64,000 bases of DNA from assembly GCA_021030905.1 (NCBI GenBank), contig JAGFMI010000025.1, positions 248,001-312,000 on the forward strand, in the 5' to 3' direction. The translations under genes and the position numbers were made by a program. Shown piece after piece: positions 10,016-20,727 of the stretch. The notes under the pieces were generated by a model that was not told the origin of the DNA, searched no databases, and was given only the letters and a program-made list of their open reading frames with translations. This DNA comes from Pyrenula massariospora (lineage: Eukaryota; Ascomycota; Eurotiomycetes; Pyrenulales; Pyrenulaceae). Each line of letters starts with the position of its first letter. The first letter of the stretch is position 1.

Positions 10016-11292
10016 ATGGATGTAAAGAGCAAACCCACTCCGAAGAGGCCTCTAGAGTTCAAAATAATGCCAACTTCGCCAAAACGCTCAAAATCCTCGG
10101 ACTCAATTTTGAGCTCGGTCAGTGAGAGGTCCATCAACAGCACAATTCCAGAGCTCGCAAGGTAAGTCTAATAGTAATTTGCTTTTGCTTTCTGGTAATG
10201 ACTTGAATTAGTGACCCGGCCGAACCCTTCTCTTTTAACGGCAACGGCGACCTTGGAGGCAAGCGCATTGACATATTATCTTCGCCACGATCACTGGTGC
10301 CTGCAGAAAAGTCTGCAACCGGTGCCCAAAGTTTAGTATGCATGCCCAAACTTGTCACAGTTACCAAAACTTCACCTGCTGCGAACACTGCCACTTTAGA
10401 GGCGCCGCCGTTGACGACAAAACCTTCACCATCTTTTCTATTTCAGAACCTTTGCACCGAGATCCAGAACCAGATTCTGGAGTATGTTCTCGTCAGAGGA
10501 GAGTACCAGCCATGTTATCAGAAAGGTCGGCTCTACAGGGGACCGTGGTCGGACGGTACAGAGAGATGTGTTATTAGCTCAGAAAACGTCTCCATTCCGC
10601 TGTTCTATGTGAACAAGGCAATTAGTCAGCGATCGATCGACATCTTCTATAGAGAGAACGTTTTCTGCTTTCGCATCGCCGATTTCGCCAAGGAATTTTT
10701 GACCGACCACATCACCCAAGTCCGCCAGGTGTGCCTTGAATTCAACTCTGGTCCCGCTTGCGGCGGTACCGGCGAAACACCACAGGAGCTTCAGTGGAAC
10801 AATGTCATGATGCGCTTTCGCCGATCCCATCAACTTCAAGTAATGCGGATGAAGTTTTCCTGGCAGCACTTGAGCTGCCTAAAATATTTGGACGATGCGC
10901 GAAGAGACGAGATCATACATTACCGACTTTGCCTTGTGGACACCTTAAAGGGCTATATAGTCCCTAAATGTGAAATTAATGGGCATCTTTCGTGGATGAG
11001 TCAACATGAATATGATGAGTTGGCACTACTGATCCAGCAGCCCAAAGTATCCCGGCCGAAACCCGCCAAGATGAGTCTCGGGGACGTCATTGCACGATGC
11101 ACGGCGCTACGGATTGATAGGGAGGAGAGGGAAGAGCGTGAAGCTAAGGAACAACAGGTCCAACAAAGGATGAATCTGCATCAAGCATTCAAGGAGAAAG
11201 GCAAAGCGAGAGTAGGTCATTGGATGACAAGGAATGGTGGTTGGAATGGTGGTATTTGGAACGGCTCCAGAGGAAGATGTTCGCGTGATTAG
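10016..11292 (+). CDS. Hypothetical F-box-like fungal protein
   Basis: Exons are 10016-10161 and 10212-11292, giving 1227 nt and 408 aa, joined by a 50-nt intron with a GTAAGT donor and TTAG acceptor. The N-terminal 140 residues are Ser/Pro/Lys-rich and disordered. FLFQNLCTEIQNQILEYVL then resembles the F-box-like start of the large fungal family that reads 'LP.EIRN.IYE.VL', followed by PLFYVNKAISQRSIDIFY, which matches that family's 'LL.vnrqi..Ea..ifY' region. The C terminus has a charged helix (DREEREEREAKEQQ) and a short Gly/Trp/Asn-rich tail. Such proteins are often assumed to be substrate receptors or are simply unknown; no function is assigned. The RraA-like gene ends 180 bp upstream. 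Confidence 0.75.
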
Positions 11293-12296
11293 GATCAGAG
11301 CAGTCTAAGAGCTGGCAGCGAAAGCCTAGGAACGACATGGGCAGATTCAGAAGCATGATGAGGGCGTTCTCGGAAATCCACGGTATATGTGCTCGCGTGA
11401 ATACCTCACATATTGGTGATACATAATAGTGTCCAAGCTCGGCAATCCGATGGAAGGCAAGGTAACCACACAATGTGCTGGACCATTGTCGACTCTGCAT
11501 CTACCTGTGTACCCCGCCTCTGTTCCCCGGATTTCTTTGCTTGCAGCTGTACATGGCGCCAGATCAACCTAATCTTGCGCAGGTAGAGGGCGAGCTAAAA
11601 GAAGGATCTGTACAGTGGTTCGACAATCCTGAGAAACATCGCCTGCAGCTGCCAAGTCCGCATCACATTTTTCATCACGCATATATTCCACCCTCGTAGC
11701 AGATGTAGTCAGCCAGAGACTAAACGAAGACCTCTGCGGCCAAAGGTGTCGTGAGCAGAGAGTAAGGTTGCTCTTCGAGGGAGCAACTGTACGCAGCTCG
11801 CAACATTACCTAAGAGCTTTGCGTCTCAGTAGATCAAATAGAGAGAAGAACGCGTAGGGTATCACAATTTCGGACGCTCAGCCCTCGAGTCTTGACTTGC
11901 GTATGCCAGGAGAATGTGCAACAAGCGTGGGCCCTTGGCTCGAGACGACAAGCGTTGCACAAGGGAGTGAATGGATGATAAGCATGCAAGTCATCTTGGA
12001 CGCCTGACGTCCGGTGTCCGGCTCCCTGGCTTCTTCTGGACATCCGGAGGTGATATAAAAACCTGTAGCCTGTGTCAATTGGCGAGACGACTTGCATATC
12101 GTCCTCTTCCTGGTTGCTTTTCCCTTGGAAGTTGCCTTTCTCCGCGCTCGGCGATTTATTCCCAACAGATAAGTCGAGCGCTTACCACTTGACGGCTGGC
12201 CTACAAAGTCGGGACATTCGTAAACCTCCTTAGTACTCCCAAAAATCCTGTTGAAACATATTTTTACGCCCCTAAATCGACGAGCCACAACCAGCG
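11293..12296. other. Intergenic stretch, no supported gene
   Basis: About 1 kb upstream of the carbonic anhydrase gene. Frames on both strands are short and unlike proteins. The minus-strand 174-codon frame at 11878-12402 overlaps the carbonic anhydrase 5' region and is a shadow. Confidence 0.5.
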
Positions 12297-13084
12297 ATGC
12301 CCTCAACAACCTTTCAAGGTGTGTCCCTGTCGAAGATTGCTGCATTGGGGTGCGGCCCCGCCTTGTTTGACCGGGATATGCGGCCTTGCAGCGCTCACCC
12401 AAACCCCCTCAATTACCACAACCACAAGCTAATCATTTCCTTCTACCACGGACAGACAGTTGGGCTTCAGCCATCGCCCACAATCGCGAATGGGCTGAGC
12501 GAACCGCCAAGGAACAGCCAGATCTCTTCCCCAACCTTGCGAAAGGCCAGCATCCGGAGATTCTCTGGATCGGCTGTTCCGACTCACGATGCCCTGAGAC
12601 CCTTATGTGCGGGCTCCAACCCGGCGACGTGTTTGTCCATCGGAACATTGCGAATCTCGTTCATCCTACCGATTTGAGCATCAATAGCGTCCTAGAGTAT
12701 GCTGTGCTCCATCTCAAAGTCAAGCACATCGTTCTATGCGGTCACACCATGTGTGGAGGGGTGGGAGCAGCCCTGGGAAACAAAAAGCTCGGTTTGATTG
12801 ACACTTGGCTTATGCCTCTGAGAGCTCTCAGGCGCGCGAACATCCATACTCTAGAGAAGCTAGAGGAGAAGGAGGCGGCTCTCAAGCTAGTCGAGCTCAA
12901 TGTGCGAAATGGAGTCAAGAGCCTGGAAGAGAACCATGTCGTGCTCGATGCTATCAATGAGCGCGGCCTGCAAGTACACGGCGTGATCTACAATGTGGCT
13001 TCCGGCCTACTAAGTGAGGTGGATATCAAAGAAGACGAGGAAGAGCATAGGCTTCGCCATGCGGCCTTCAAGACGGAAATGTAA
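12297..13084 (+). CDS. Beta-class carbonic anhydrase
   Basis: Exons are 12297-12318 and 12456-13084, giving 651 nt and 216 aa. The first exon encodes only MPSTTFQ plus one base; the 137-nt intron has GCTAATC before a GGACAG acceptor. Zinc-site residues of beta carbonic anhydrases are present: C48, D50 and R52 in GCSDSR, then H104 and C107 in CGHTMCGG. Length and the central VFVHRNIANL are normal for the family. The enzyme interconverts CO2 and bicarbonate, feeding carboxylases and CO2 sensing. No mitochondrial presequence is evident, so a cytosolic location is inferred. A continuous in-frame ATG at 12386 lies inside the intron and would give an unlikely Pro/Gln-rich leader. Confidence 0.93.
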
Positions 13085-13828
13085 GGCTGCATCAAAGGAA
13101 ACGACAATTGACTTGCACGGATATGCGATACAAACGCGACCTTACTTTCCAGAGCAGATGTCCAAATTCTGAGAAATCTCTTCTGAACGCACCATCTGTT
13201 TGTCCCCTGATTTCGTTTGTTGCGGAGGAATGGCCATTGGGAAATCATTCAAATGGCATCCATTCATGCAGTTCAACAGAATGATGCACAGTACCTCACG
13301 AAATTTCAACTTATGAGAGACTTTGACTGACTTGAGTTCAAGTATTCAGGTTATCGCGTTTGATCTTTGGATGGCCGTGTTCGCTCTCGTGATTTCCCAC
13401 TCGCTGCTCCGTAGAAGTTCCATATTATCTTTGTTTGGCTACACCTCCAGCCGCGAAGCTATGTTTGGAGACTTGCTTCTTTGCTTTTGATGTCCAGTAT
13501 AGCACCTTCTTAGTTCATAGTAAACGACCTGAAAAGGACAGCTCCCTGTCACTACGCCAAGTTCTCGATTATGAATGATTTCATTGTTTGCATCAAAAGA
13601 TGACCCCTATTTCGTTCCGGCTATTTAAAAAGTGACGCTGTATTTCTTTTCCCATATGCCATATCCACTTCAATCACCTATAGTTCAATACAGTCCTTGA
13701 AATAATTTTCCTCCCCCAGTCCCTGCGTTTACCTTCCGCACAGCTCAGTCGTCCACATCCTCCACACACGACATCCATATTACGACCATCCACCATACAA
13801 CTCTGCGCAACCTCGGCGAGAGACGACG
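13085..13828. other. Intergenic stretch, no supported gene
   Basis: About 745 bp between the carbonic anhydrase and the small Cys-rich gene. It is AT-rich in places, with a pyrimidine-rich run just before 13829. No gene or named element was recognised. Confidence 0.45.
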
Positions 13829-14149
13829 ATGTGCCACTTCCAATCCTCATTCTGCCACGGCTGCGGCACGACATCCCGCGAGCACCTCGTCCCCTGCCGC
13901 GACTTCCGGCCCACAGACGGGCACTGCCTCGACAAGCGAACGATCTCCGGCTATCCGTATCCTGTGCCGTTGAACTACGGCGTGAAAGGTCGGTATTCGC
14001 TGCATATGACGATGTACGATGTCTGTCTGTGCCGCAATTGTAGCGTTAGGATACGAGAGGGGTACTTTGAACGGAATCCGTGGGTGGTGCCGACTTTTCG
14101 GAATAGGGAGAGGAATATGCTGGGGAGGCGGTATGTATTTCGTGGGTGA
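13829..14149 (+). CDS. Small Cys-rich hypothetical protein, 106 aa
   Basis: An uninterrupted frame starting MCHFQSSFCHGCG and ending RRYVFRG. Cysteines are spaced C2, C9, C12, C23, C33, then C66, C68 and C71 in VCLCRNCSVRIREGYF, suggesting a zinc-ribbon-like or knuckle fold rather than a secreted disulfide protein, since there is no signal peptide. Short proteins starting MC and carrying an early C-x-x-C are common and unnamed in Pezizomycotina. Base use is strongly C-rich in the first half and G-rich in the last third. No function is assigned. Confidence 0.5.
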   Translation: MCHFQSSFCHGCGTTSREHLVPCRDFRPTDGHCLDKRTISGYPYPVPLNYGVKGRYSLHMTMYDVCLCRNCSVRIREGYFERNPWVVPTFRNRERNMLGRRYVFRG

Positions 14150-15417
14150 GTGGAGTTAGAGACTTGTTAGGAGGAATGGTATTAAGTGCGTGAGTCGTAG
14201 CTGCAAGGCTTTTGTGACAAGATTAGAGCTAACATATACCCATTACCGCAGTTTCGTGTGCTATATAATAGCATTTCACATCTTCAAAGCACGTCCGAAG
14301 GGCCCGCATTAAACTTTTCTTCGCATCGGCCGGGCGTTACAGAAAGTGTTGATAGAGAGATTTAGCATTGAACATCTCCGCATGGCGTCGGCTGTTTTTG
14401 ATCCTCGCATATTTTTTTTCTGACGCTGAACGGCCTAGCTCTACGTCTGAACGAAACGGTCGCGGCGCAGTCTATCTGATCATCTCTAGTTCTTATTCCG
14501 TGCTTCGTCTAACGGCCTATGCGAACGAAGTTTCAAAACCAAACAGGGACCAAAAGTGTATAGGCAGCCGACGCTACACAACTCCAGCCAGTGGTGCTCA
14601 AGCCCCTGTGTTTGCTCGTCGGCCCGAGAGATACACGACAGGAGCTGTCCAATGATCCACCCTTCAACGTCCTAACCGGTCTGTGAGCTAGGCTATGATC
14701 TGCTCGGCTATGAATCTGACCCTGCTACAGCCTCGCTGACCGCCTTGTCTGTCAAGCTATTTCGTTTCGTTTGTTGACTTATGCAGAAGGGTTTTCCAGC
14801 TGGTCGGAGTTTCGCCCGCGAGGAATAGGTAGGCAGCCGGCGAGTCAGCGTGACCTTCCTTTTTCTCTGAACAGCGGTTTGATATACTACGGGCAGACGC
14901 CGAGTCGGTTGATACATGTACAGTACACTCCGCTGGATGGGTGGTAGGTAAGAGTGCAGAGACGACAGTCTGTCGGGCTGTCAGCTTGGTCTTTTGGTCG
15001 GAACCATTTTGATTCCTTGCACAAGTGATGTTCTTTGACAAACGGTACTCTTGCGGGTATCGACGCGTTTGCCTTTGCGTCGATAGCTCATAGACGCGGG
15101 TAAACGGTAGCGGCGGTCAAAAGCTTTGTGTAAGAGGAGCGTGGGCACGGTGAGTGCGGCTGGCCTGAAGCACAACGCAGAATAGAATGAATGCCCAGTG
15201 ACACATATGTACGGAGCGTGCCTGATGGAAGATTTTATTTTACGTTGATGGTGACAAGGGAAGTGACCTTCTAGATACACTAGATATCTAGGAAAATGTA
15301 TCCATGTTTGTCGTCCACCGCGAGAACCACCGCTGTGGCTGCCAAGTGATGGCTGGACAAACGAAAGAGCCAGTTAATGCTATCTTCCTACCGTAGCATG
15401 ACACCAGCATTTAGGTC
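14150..15417. other. Intergenic stretch, no supported gene
   Basis: About 1.27 kb with only short frames in several overlapping phases. I saw no splice-joined gene, repeat or RNA gene. The right end is the 3' flank of the HET-domain gene. Confidence 0.5.
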
Positions 15418-17082
15418 CTACGTAGATTTTAATCTTGTCAAGAGCAAGAAATGTCGCAACAACTTCAAGAAAGCAACATAAGAAGTTCTAAGCGCATAGT
15501 CGAGCTCTTTCTCCTGCCCGCGATCGGAGGCTGTCGGTCGACGAATTTGGACGTGAGATTTCGAAGCAAAATCTTCTATGCACTCGCAGAACGAACTCCA
15601 CATTTCCTCTGTACGAAGCTGCTGGGAAATAGACCATCTGTCCGCCAAGATGCCGATGACGCGAAATCGGTCGGAAAGAAGTGGGCTAGTGATGTTGTCG
15701 TCGTGTCGAGCGACGAGATGTATGGTTCTGCTCGGATCGCGGCTGCCTAGCTGGAAAAGATATACGGTCTCGGGCAAGCCGAGACTCTGTTCATCTGGGA
15801 GGATATATACATATGTAATATCTAAGTCAAGGGGAATTTGGAACGGATTCGCGTTGTGGCGTCGCTTGATAACTCCCATATGAGGCAGTGTAGGAGGGGT
15901 CGGACGAGAGCTGAGCGCTTGACATCCAGCACGCATGATTTCTTGAGATGCTCCAACGATTGGAGTTCCCGCTGAGATGGTAATTCCGTCATCGTTCACG
16001 ATACTCTTCACATAATCGCTCTGTTCAAGGGGCAAGATTGAGCCTGTACATCCCACGATTTGAACGACGAACGAGAGCACAAAGTTGATAACGTTCTTGA
16101 AATGACAACAACTTAGAAGCAATCGTAAGAGTTGTAATGAATCCTGGCTGTAGTCCACAATGGGGAGTGTGTTAAGTATTTCATCTTGTCCACGAATCAA
16201 GCCGAGGAGAGCGTAGACCTTGTCAAGAGGATCTTGGCATAATCTATTGCTGTGTGCTTCAAAAACAGCCTCGAACATTTGATCGATGCCGCTGGAGTAT
16301 CTCCACTTTCTAGCCTTCGCAAACGTGTAGAGACGGCTGGGGAAGAGATCAAGGCGAACGACTAGTCGGTCCCATTCGATGAGAGCGCCTTTAAAAACGA
16401 GGAAGACCATTTTGGCGAGCACAAATTCCTGGACTATCCATATTCTACTCCAGTATACGTTCTTAGATAATTCGGAAAGCGCTTCTATTCTCCTAATGTC
16501 TTGGGAAAGTGTGGCTGAGTAGTTTTCTGCTTCGATTCTCTGCGGCTCGAGATCTCTCAAAAGCAAGGCCACCTTAGGTACTGGAGGACCAAGCCATGCG
16601 TATACACATTTAGCTTCAGCAAAGATGTATTTCATTTTCTGGACTTGGTGGTTACGCTCTGACATTGAAGTCTGGTCAATAGCGATCGCATCAATCCATA
16701 GCCACGAAGTATCTTTGGCCTCTCGACGTGAAGCTAGAAAGTTGAAAAGGTTCTTACGAACCTGAAATGAGACACCATTGATCAATATAGTCCAGAGAGG
16801 CAAAGGTGATCCCCAAACGTACGAGACTGCAACATATAGATCTTTCCATTCAGAGTGCTTGGCGACTATGAGCTCGCATGAGATGTTGGCATCGGTCTTC
16901 TCACCAGGTAAGATACGAAGGAGCCTGAATTCATCTGTCTCGAGATTGGTCTTAGGATACCCATTACCTGGGGACACAGAAGATCTACCACTGAAAGCTG
17001 AGCGGTAGAAAGCATTGCTTTGGACCTCCGGGTTTTCTTGCGGCAGAATTGAGGGTATTCGCCGCTGTTTGGAACCGACCAT
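15418..17082 (-). CDS. HET-domain (heterokaryon incompatibility) protein
   Basis: A single frame; the first true ATG gives MVGSKQRRIP and about 554 aa. The HET domain occupies roughly residues 45-200 with its hallmark blocks: FRLLRILPG, YVAVSYVWGSP, then WLWIDAIAIDQ followed by ERNHQVQKMKYIF and VYAWLGPP. The middle carries DPLDKVYALLGLIRG, also standard for the family. HET proteins trigger cell death after non-self fusion between strains; the domain is distantly TIR-like. There are no WD40 or NACHT partner domains, and the remaining 350 residues are of unknown structure. The gene is uninterrupted with no sign of RIP damage, so it appears functional. Confidence 0.9.
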   Translation of the reverse strand: MVGSKQRRIPSILPQENPEVQSNAFYRSAFSGRSSVSPGNGYPKTNLETDEFRLLRILPGEKTDANISCELIVAKHSEWKDLYVAVSYVWGSPLPLWTILINGVSFQVRKNLFNFLASRREAKDTSWLWIDAIAIDQTSMSERNHQVQKMKYIFAEAKCVYAWLGPPVPKVALLLRDLEPQRIEAENYSATLSQDIRRIEALSELSKNVYWSRIWIVQEFVLAKMVFLVFKGALIEWDRLVVRLDLFPSRLYTFAKARKWRYSSGIDQMFEAVFEAHSNRLCQDPLDKVYALLGLIRGQDEILNTLPIVDYSQDSLQLLRLLLSCCHFKNVINFVLSFVVQIVGCTGSILPLEQSDYVKSIVNDDGITISAGTPIVGASQEIMRAGCQALSSRPTPPTLPHMGVIKRRHNANPFQIPLDLDITYVYILPDEQSLGLPETVYLFQLGSRDPSRTIHLVARHDDNITSPLLSDRFRVIGILADRWSISQQLRTEEMWSSFCECIEDFASKSHVQIRRPTASDRGQEKELDYALRTSYVAFLKLLRHFLLLTRLKST

Positions 17083-18016
17083 GTACAACTAAGATTAAAT
17101 GTGAGATGGAAGAAGAGTCATGAGGTTTCATGAGCAGAATAACATCAGGACGCAGATTGAAGGCGCGGATAGTTAATTGCGGTGGGCTAGACATGAGGCT
17201 CGACGAACAAGAGGTACAGAGAAGACGAAGCGAGGGGAGAGACGTGGCGCTTGATAGCGCAGACTTAGTGTTCTGCGTCAATCATGATTGGTGTCTTCGA
17301 ACCGTCGGAAAAATCCAAAAAAGGGCGTGCTATATTAGATTGTTTCTACCAAACTTAATGTTCAGATTGCCGTATATGATTCTTTCTGTAGGGCTGCTGG
17401 ACGAGCTATGAGTTGAGTGGTGAGTGCTTTGCCGGAGATAAAGTAGCACTATATAAATTTATACTATCTTGGGTAAATCGGAGGCACTTATAGGATTCTA
17501 ACGTCCTCAGGGGCTATAGGCGCCTTTTACACCGCCCCTGAACACTCTTTTGTGTAACGGTGAATCATCACCTCCCGGCGGTTCCAGGTGCCACGGCTCG
17601 GACGGGTGCGCAACTGCAACCCTTTTTTCGCCCCCTCTAAGCCAGAGTCTCCTGTTCCCAACCTCGGCGGAGCGCACAACACGCGCGCCTTGTTGCTTTC
17701 GATAATTGTCGACAAAGCTTTCCTTGGGGAAGGTTGCGAAGGTCAGTTGGGACTGTACACGAGTGCGGCTTCCGACTCAGGGCATCGCGTACGAGATGGG
17801 CATCGGTGTCAGTCCAATGATGTGGGTTCAAATTGTGTTCCTAAAGCCTTTCTTTGCTACTCCACGGTTTAAATAGGCATTGAATTCTGAAATTGGGTCC
17901 TATTGCCGACTGGATCTTTCAAGACTTAATCTCTCAAAGGTTCTTACACTCTCTTTGCATAGCATAAATGTCTATCCAGTGATCTTTTCATCTCCTAATG
18001 TGTTTTACTCCTAATT
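17083..18016. other. Intergenic region upstream of HET gene and of the zincin-like gene
   Basis: Divergent spacing of about 930 bp. A TATATAAAT motif lies near 17449-17457. The stretch near 17520-17700 has open frames on both strands but no recognisable protein. Confidence 0.4.
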
Positions 18017-19443
18017 ATGGAAATCTTCTCGCTCTTGATGTTTTCATTGCTCGTAATGAATGTGCTCGCGGATGAACAACGTTTATATTGGGTTGACGAA
18101 TCATGTGCTACGGACAGGTTTCGTGACCATTTTTTGTCAGCCTTCCAAGAATTCCGCTCATGGGCATTTCAAGCGAAACGCAGGCTGAAGGGTGAAGATC
18201 CCAAGCTACCGAGAGACCCGTACACAAAGGACTACTTCCATCGAATTTTTGTAGGTGAAGATCATCCGCTGTATAGCCAATATGTAGAACAGGTAGCTAG
18301 TATGCAGAAGCCCCGACAGACCTCAACAGATAGACCGACTAATCAATATCAGATATTCTAGGTGAGAAGGGTATCGCGGGGTGGACGCTGGCTACACGAC
18401 GAGAAGAAGCGCACTATCGAATCCATTGCGATAATGACTCTATTAGCGAGGATTCTGAAGCAACAACACGATATAGACTCCGGAAGGACCCGGAAGGACA
18501 ACGTCCCCGCTTGTACTTGCCTCAATCATGGCGCGTCAGTCGTCGCGACAGCAGGTACATACCGGGTGCGCAGTATAGAGAATACGTCGATTGGCGAAAT
18601 GGAATGTTATCAGATTCAAAGGGCTTGTGCAATGATCTCAGCTTTGTACCTAGGGTAGCCACTATAAACACATCACAAGACCCTAACTATCCGGATCAGA
18701 GAGATGGAAGAGCCACTATTACGGTGTGTACTTCAGCTTTACCTCATCTTTACGAAAATAAGACCCCTGCAACGAATTGTTGTGGCTGACTTCAGGAGCG
18801 GATCTCCCGCTCTTTGCAGCTGTGCGACATCCAATTTCGATATGGTTTCTCATCCTTTTCGAACTTTTTCAGCCGTAATGCAGTACAGGCATTATACACA
18901 GGTAGAAGAGTTATCGTCCACGTCGACGATTTTCAAGTAATGACTGCTTTGGCGCTCATACACTTCGTACGTCTTCTCGAACCGCCTTCTCTTTCTTTCA
19001 CTTGCGGAACATTCTTTCAATCTAACGACATATCTCTCTCTCTGAGTTCTAGGCGCTTCTATTAACCCCCTATAATAGTGAGTTATCGCAAATCTTTACC
19101 ATCGTGCTTCTCATCTTTTCACCTCCACACTACTTTCATGACACTCTGCCAGCACCCTTCCCCACTTTATGAGAGACAGGTCTTAACACGATCCGAACGA
19201 ACAGGATTCCCGCAGTCTGTCTCAGGTTACCCTGGAGGCAGAGAAGCCAGTGACTGGTGGTCCGCCACCCAACTGCAGACGCCCGAAGCTAAGATGCTGA
19301 ACCCATACAATTACGCCATCTTTGCGCAGATGGGGGCTCTGATGGATCAAGGCTACGTGTTGGCTCAGGATCCAGGGAAAGCGAGAATTGGGCAGTTGGA
19401 GTTCGACTCTGGGCTGTGGAGTTGGTTGAACCCTCCCCCCTAA
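18017..19443 (+). CDS. Secreted zincin-like (putative metalloprotease-fold) protein, doubtful active site
   Basis: Exon 1 (18017-18299) starts with a signal peptide (MEIFSLLMFSLLVMNVLA), then WVDESC and a helical segment. An intron with GTATGC donor and GACTAATC branch site joins to 18353, opening ILGEKGIAGWTLATRREE, YRIHCDNDS and a long segment to DGRATIT or ITVC. Later segments read VDDFQVMTALALIHF and, near the C terminus, AKMLNPYNYAIFAQMG. This order resembles the large fungal secreted family related to Aspzincin/lysine-specific metallo-endopeptidases, whose active site is normally LLHELTH. Here the corresponding place reads LIHF before a GTACGT donor, with no HExxH. The exons after about 18720 are not securely resolved, so it is either a catalytically dead member or a decaying gene. 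Confidence 0.55.
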
Positions 19444-20727
19444 GCAACTGCATAAGGCCTGTAAGGAGGGCCGGTGCTTCCTGAGGATGACTGAAGACAC
19501 GGTCTCGTCGCTCTGAGGATGGGTATATTGAGGACCTTGAAGCGGAAGCGGGGCAATGCATTTTCTTCCTTTATGTCGACGGAAGGGCAGGGGAGAGATG
19601 ACGGATCCCGGAGAGCTGAGGTTAGGCGACGGTAGAGGTTAGGTTCTGGAGCGGCATGACAAAATAATCCATCGTAGATACGAGCATAAGAGTCTCACCC
19701 GATAATTACAGCAGGTTTGTAATGGATGTAATAAGCAACTGATGAAGGGGGAACATGAGGCTGGGTGCTAGAAGTCGTGTCGCATCTAATATACCGAGCG
19801 AGTGCCGATACTAATAACCAGAAGCGCCACGACTTCTGACACCAAGCCTCGATCAGCACTGAGACAGTCTGCCTAGCAATGATATCATGAACGCTTGATC
19901 CTTCTGAAAAAAGATAATGCAGGAAGGCCACTTTTATAGGTATGCGTACCCTTGGCACGACGGCTGGCAACGTTTCTTCGTCGTCTGTCCTCTTCGCTCA
20001 ACGCAGACCAGGCGAGCAGTCGTTACCGGATCGTTTTTTATCGGACGAGCGTACGTCTAGCTGTGGATCTCCAAATACTGGATAGATTGATCCGACCATT
20101 CTATCCGTTCTTCTGACCAGCTGTCATGCTCTAATTCTTGCTTAATTTGGAGATCTTGTGTGCGATATTGGCCAGGACATTCTCTGTCTGAATATAAATT
20201 TCGACTACATCGGCGTCTATCTTGTTGGTCATGATGTCCTGCCCTTCCCTTACTTCTCCTTCGACTATAGAGCTTAGAGTTGAGGTGCGAGGACGCTTTG
20301 TAGGACGTCAGCCTTAGTGATTATGAGATGAGTGTCCAGCATCTCGTCCTCGATTACGTTTCCTGGGGATCTCCGGAGGCTGTAGTGGCTCGATCGGTTC
20401 AGCGATATGACGCGGCAAGAGAAGCGACGAGAGTACACACTCTTCTGTTAGCTGTTTTGATTGTTTGAAAGGAGGAAGGTGGCGATTTAATCTTTCTGGC
20501 GTCTTTTATTTAAGTATTTGAGAGATCCCTCCTACGCGTGTTCCTCCGAAATATGCATGCTTTCCATGTCTCCGACTTCATCTCTCTTCCCCAGAATTGT
20601 CCGCCTTCAACGCTGCTCTCACAGCTTCATGCCGACTTATCATCTTCTCTCAATCCCCGAACCCTTGATCTCGCTCTAGAGCAATTCCGGTCTAGTACCA
20701 GATATATCATTTAGTCTGACATGTTCT
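19444..20727. other. Intergenic stretch, no supported gene
   Basis: About 1.28 kb between the zincin-like gene and the 3' end of GPI18. A 53-codon plus-strand frame at 20553-20714 (MHAFHVSDFISLP...) is the only one with a coherent ATG start, but it has no recognisable relative. No repeat or RNA gene is seen. Confidence 0.45.

Noticed and set aside
11600-11640. A GGTTCGA tRNA B-box-like motif
   Set aside because: The spacing to the following bases does not fit the B-box consensus, and no cloverleaf or A-box could be formed around it. No tRNA gene was found by eye anywhere in the window, but a covariance-model scan would be decisive.
12386-12455. Alternative carbonic anhydrase start inside the intron
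   Set aside because: Gives a Pro/Gln-rich leader unlike the family; the upstream 22-nt exon with a proper intron gives the normal N terminus.
20553-20714. A 53-codon ATG-started plus-strand frame
   Set aside because: Short, no recognised relative and no supporting signals; mentioned only in the intergenic entry.
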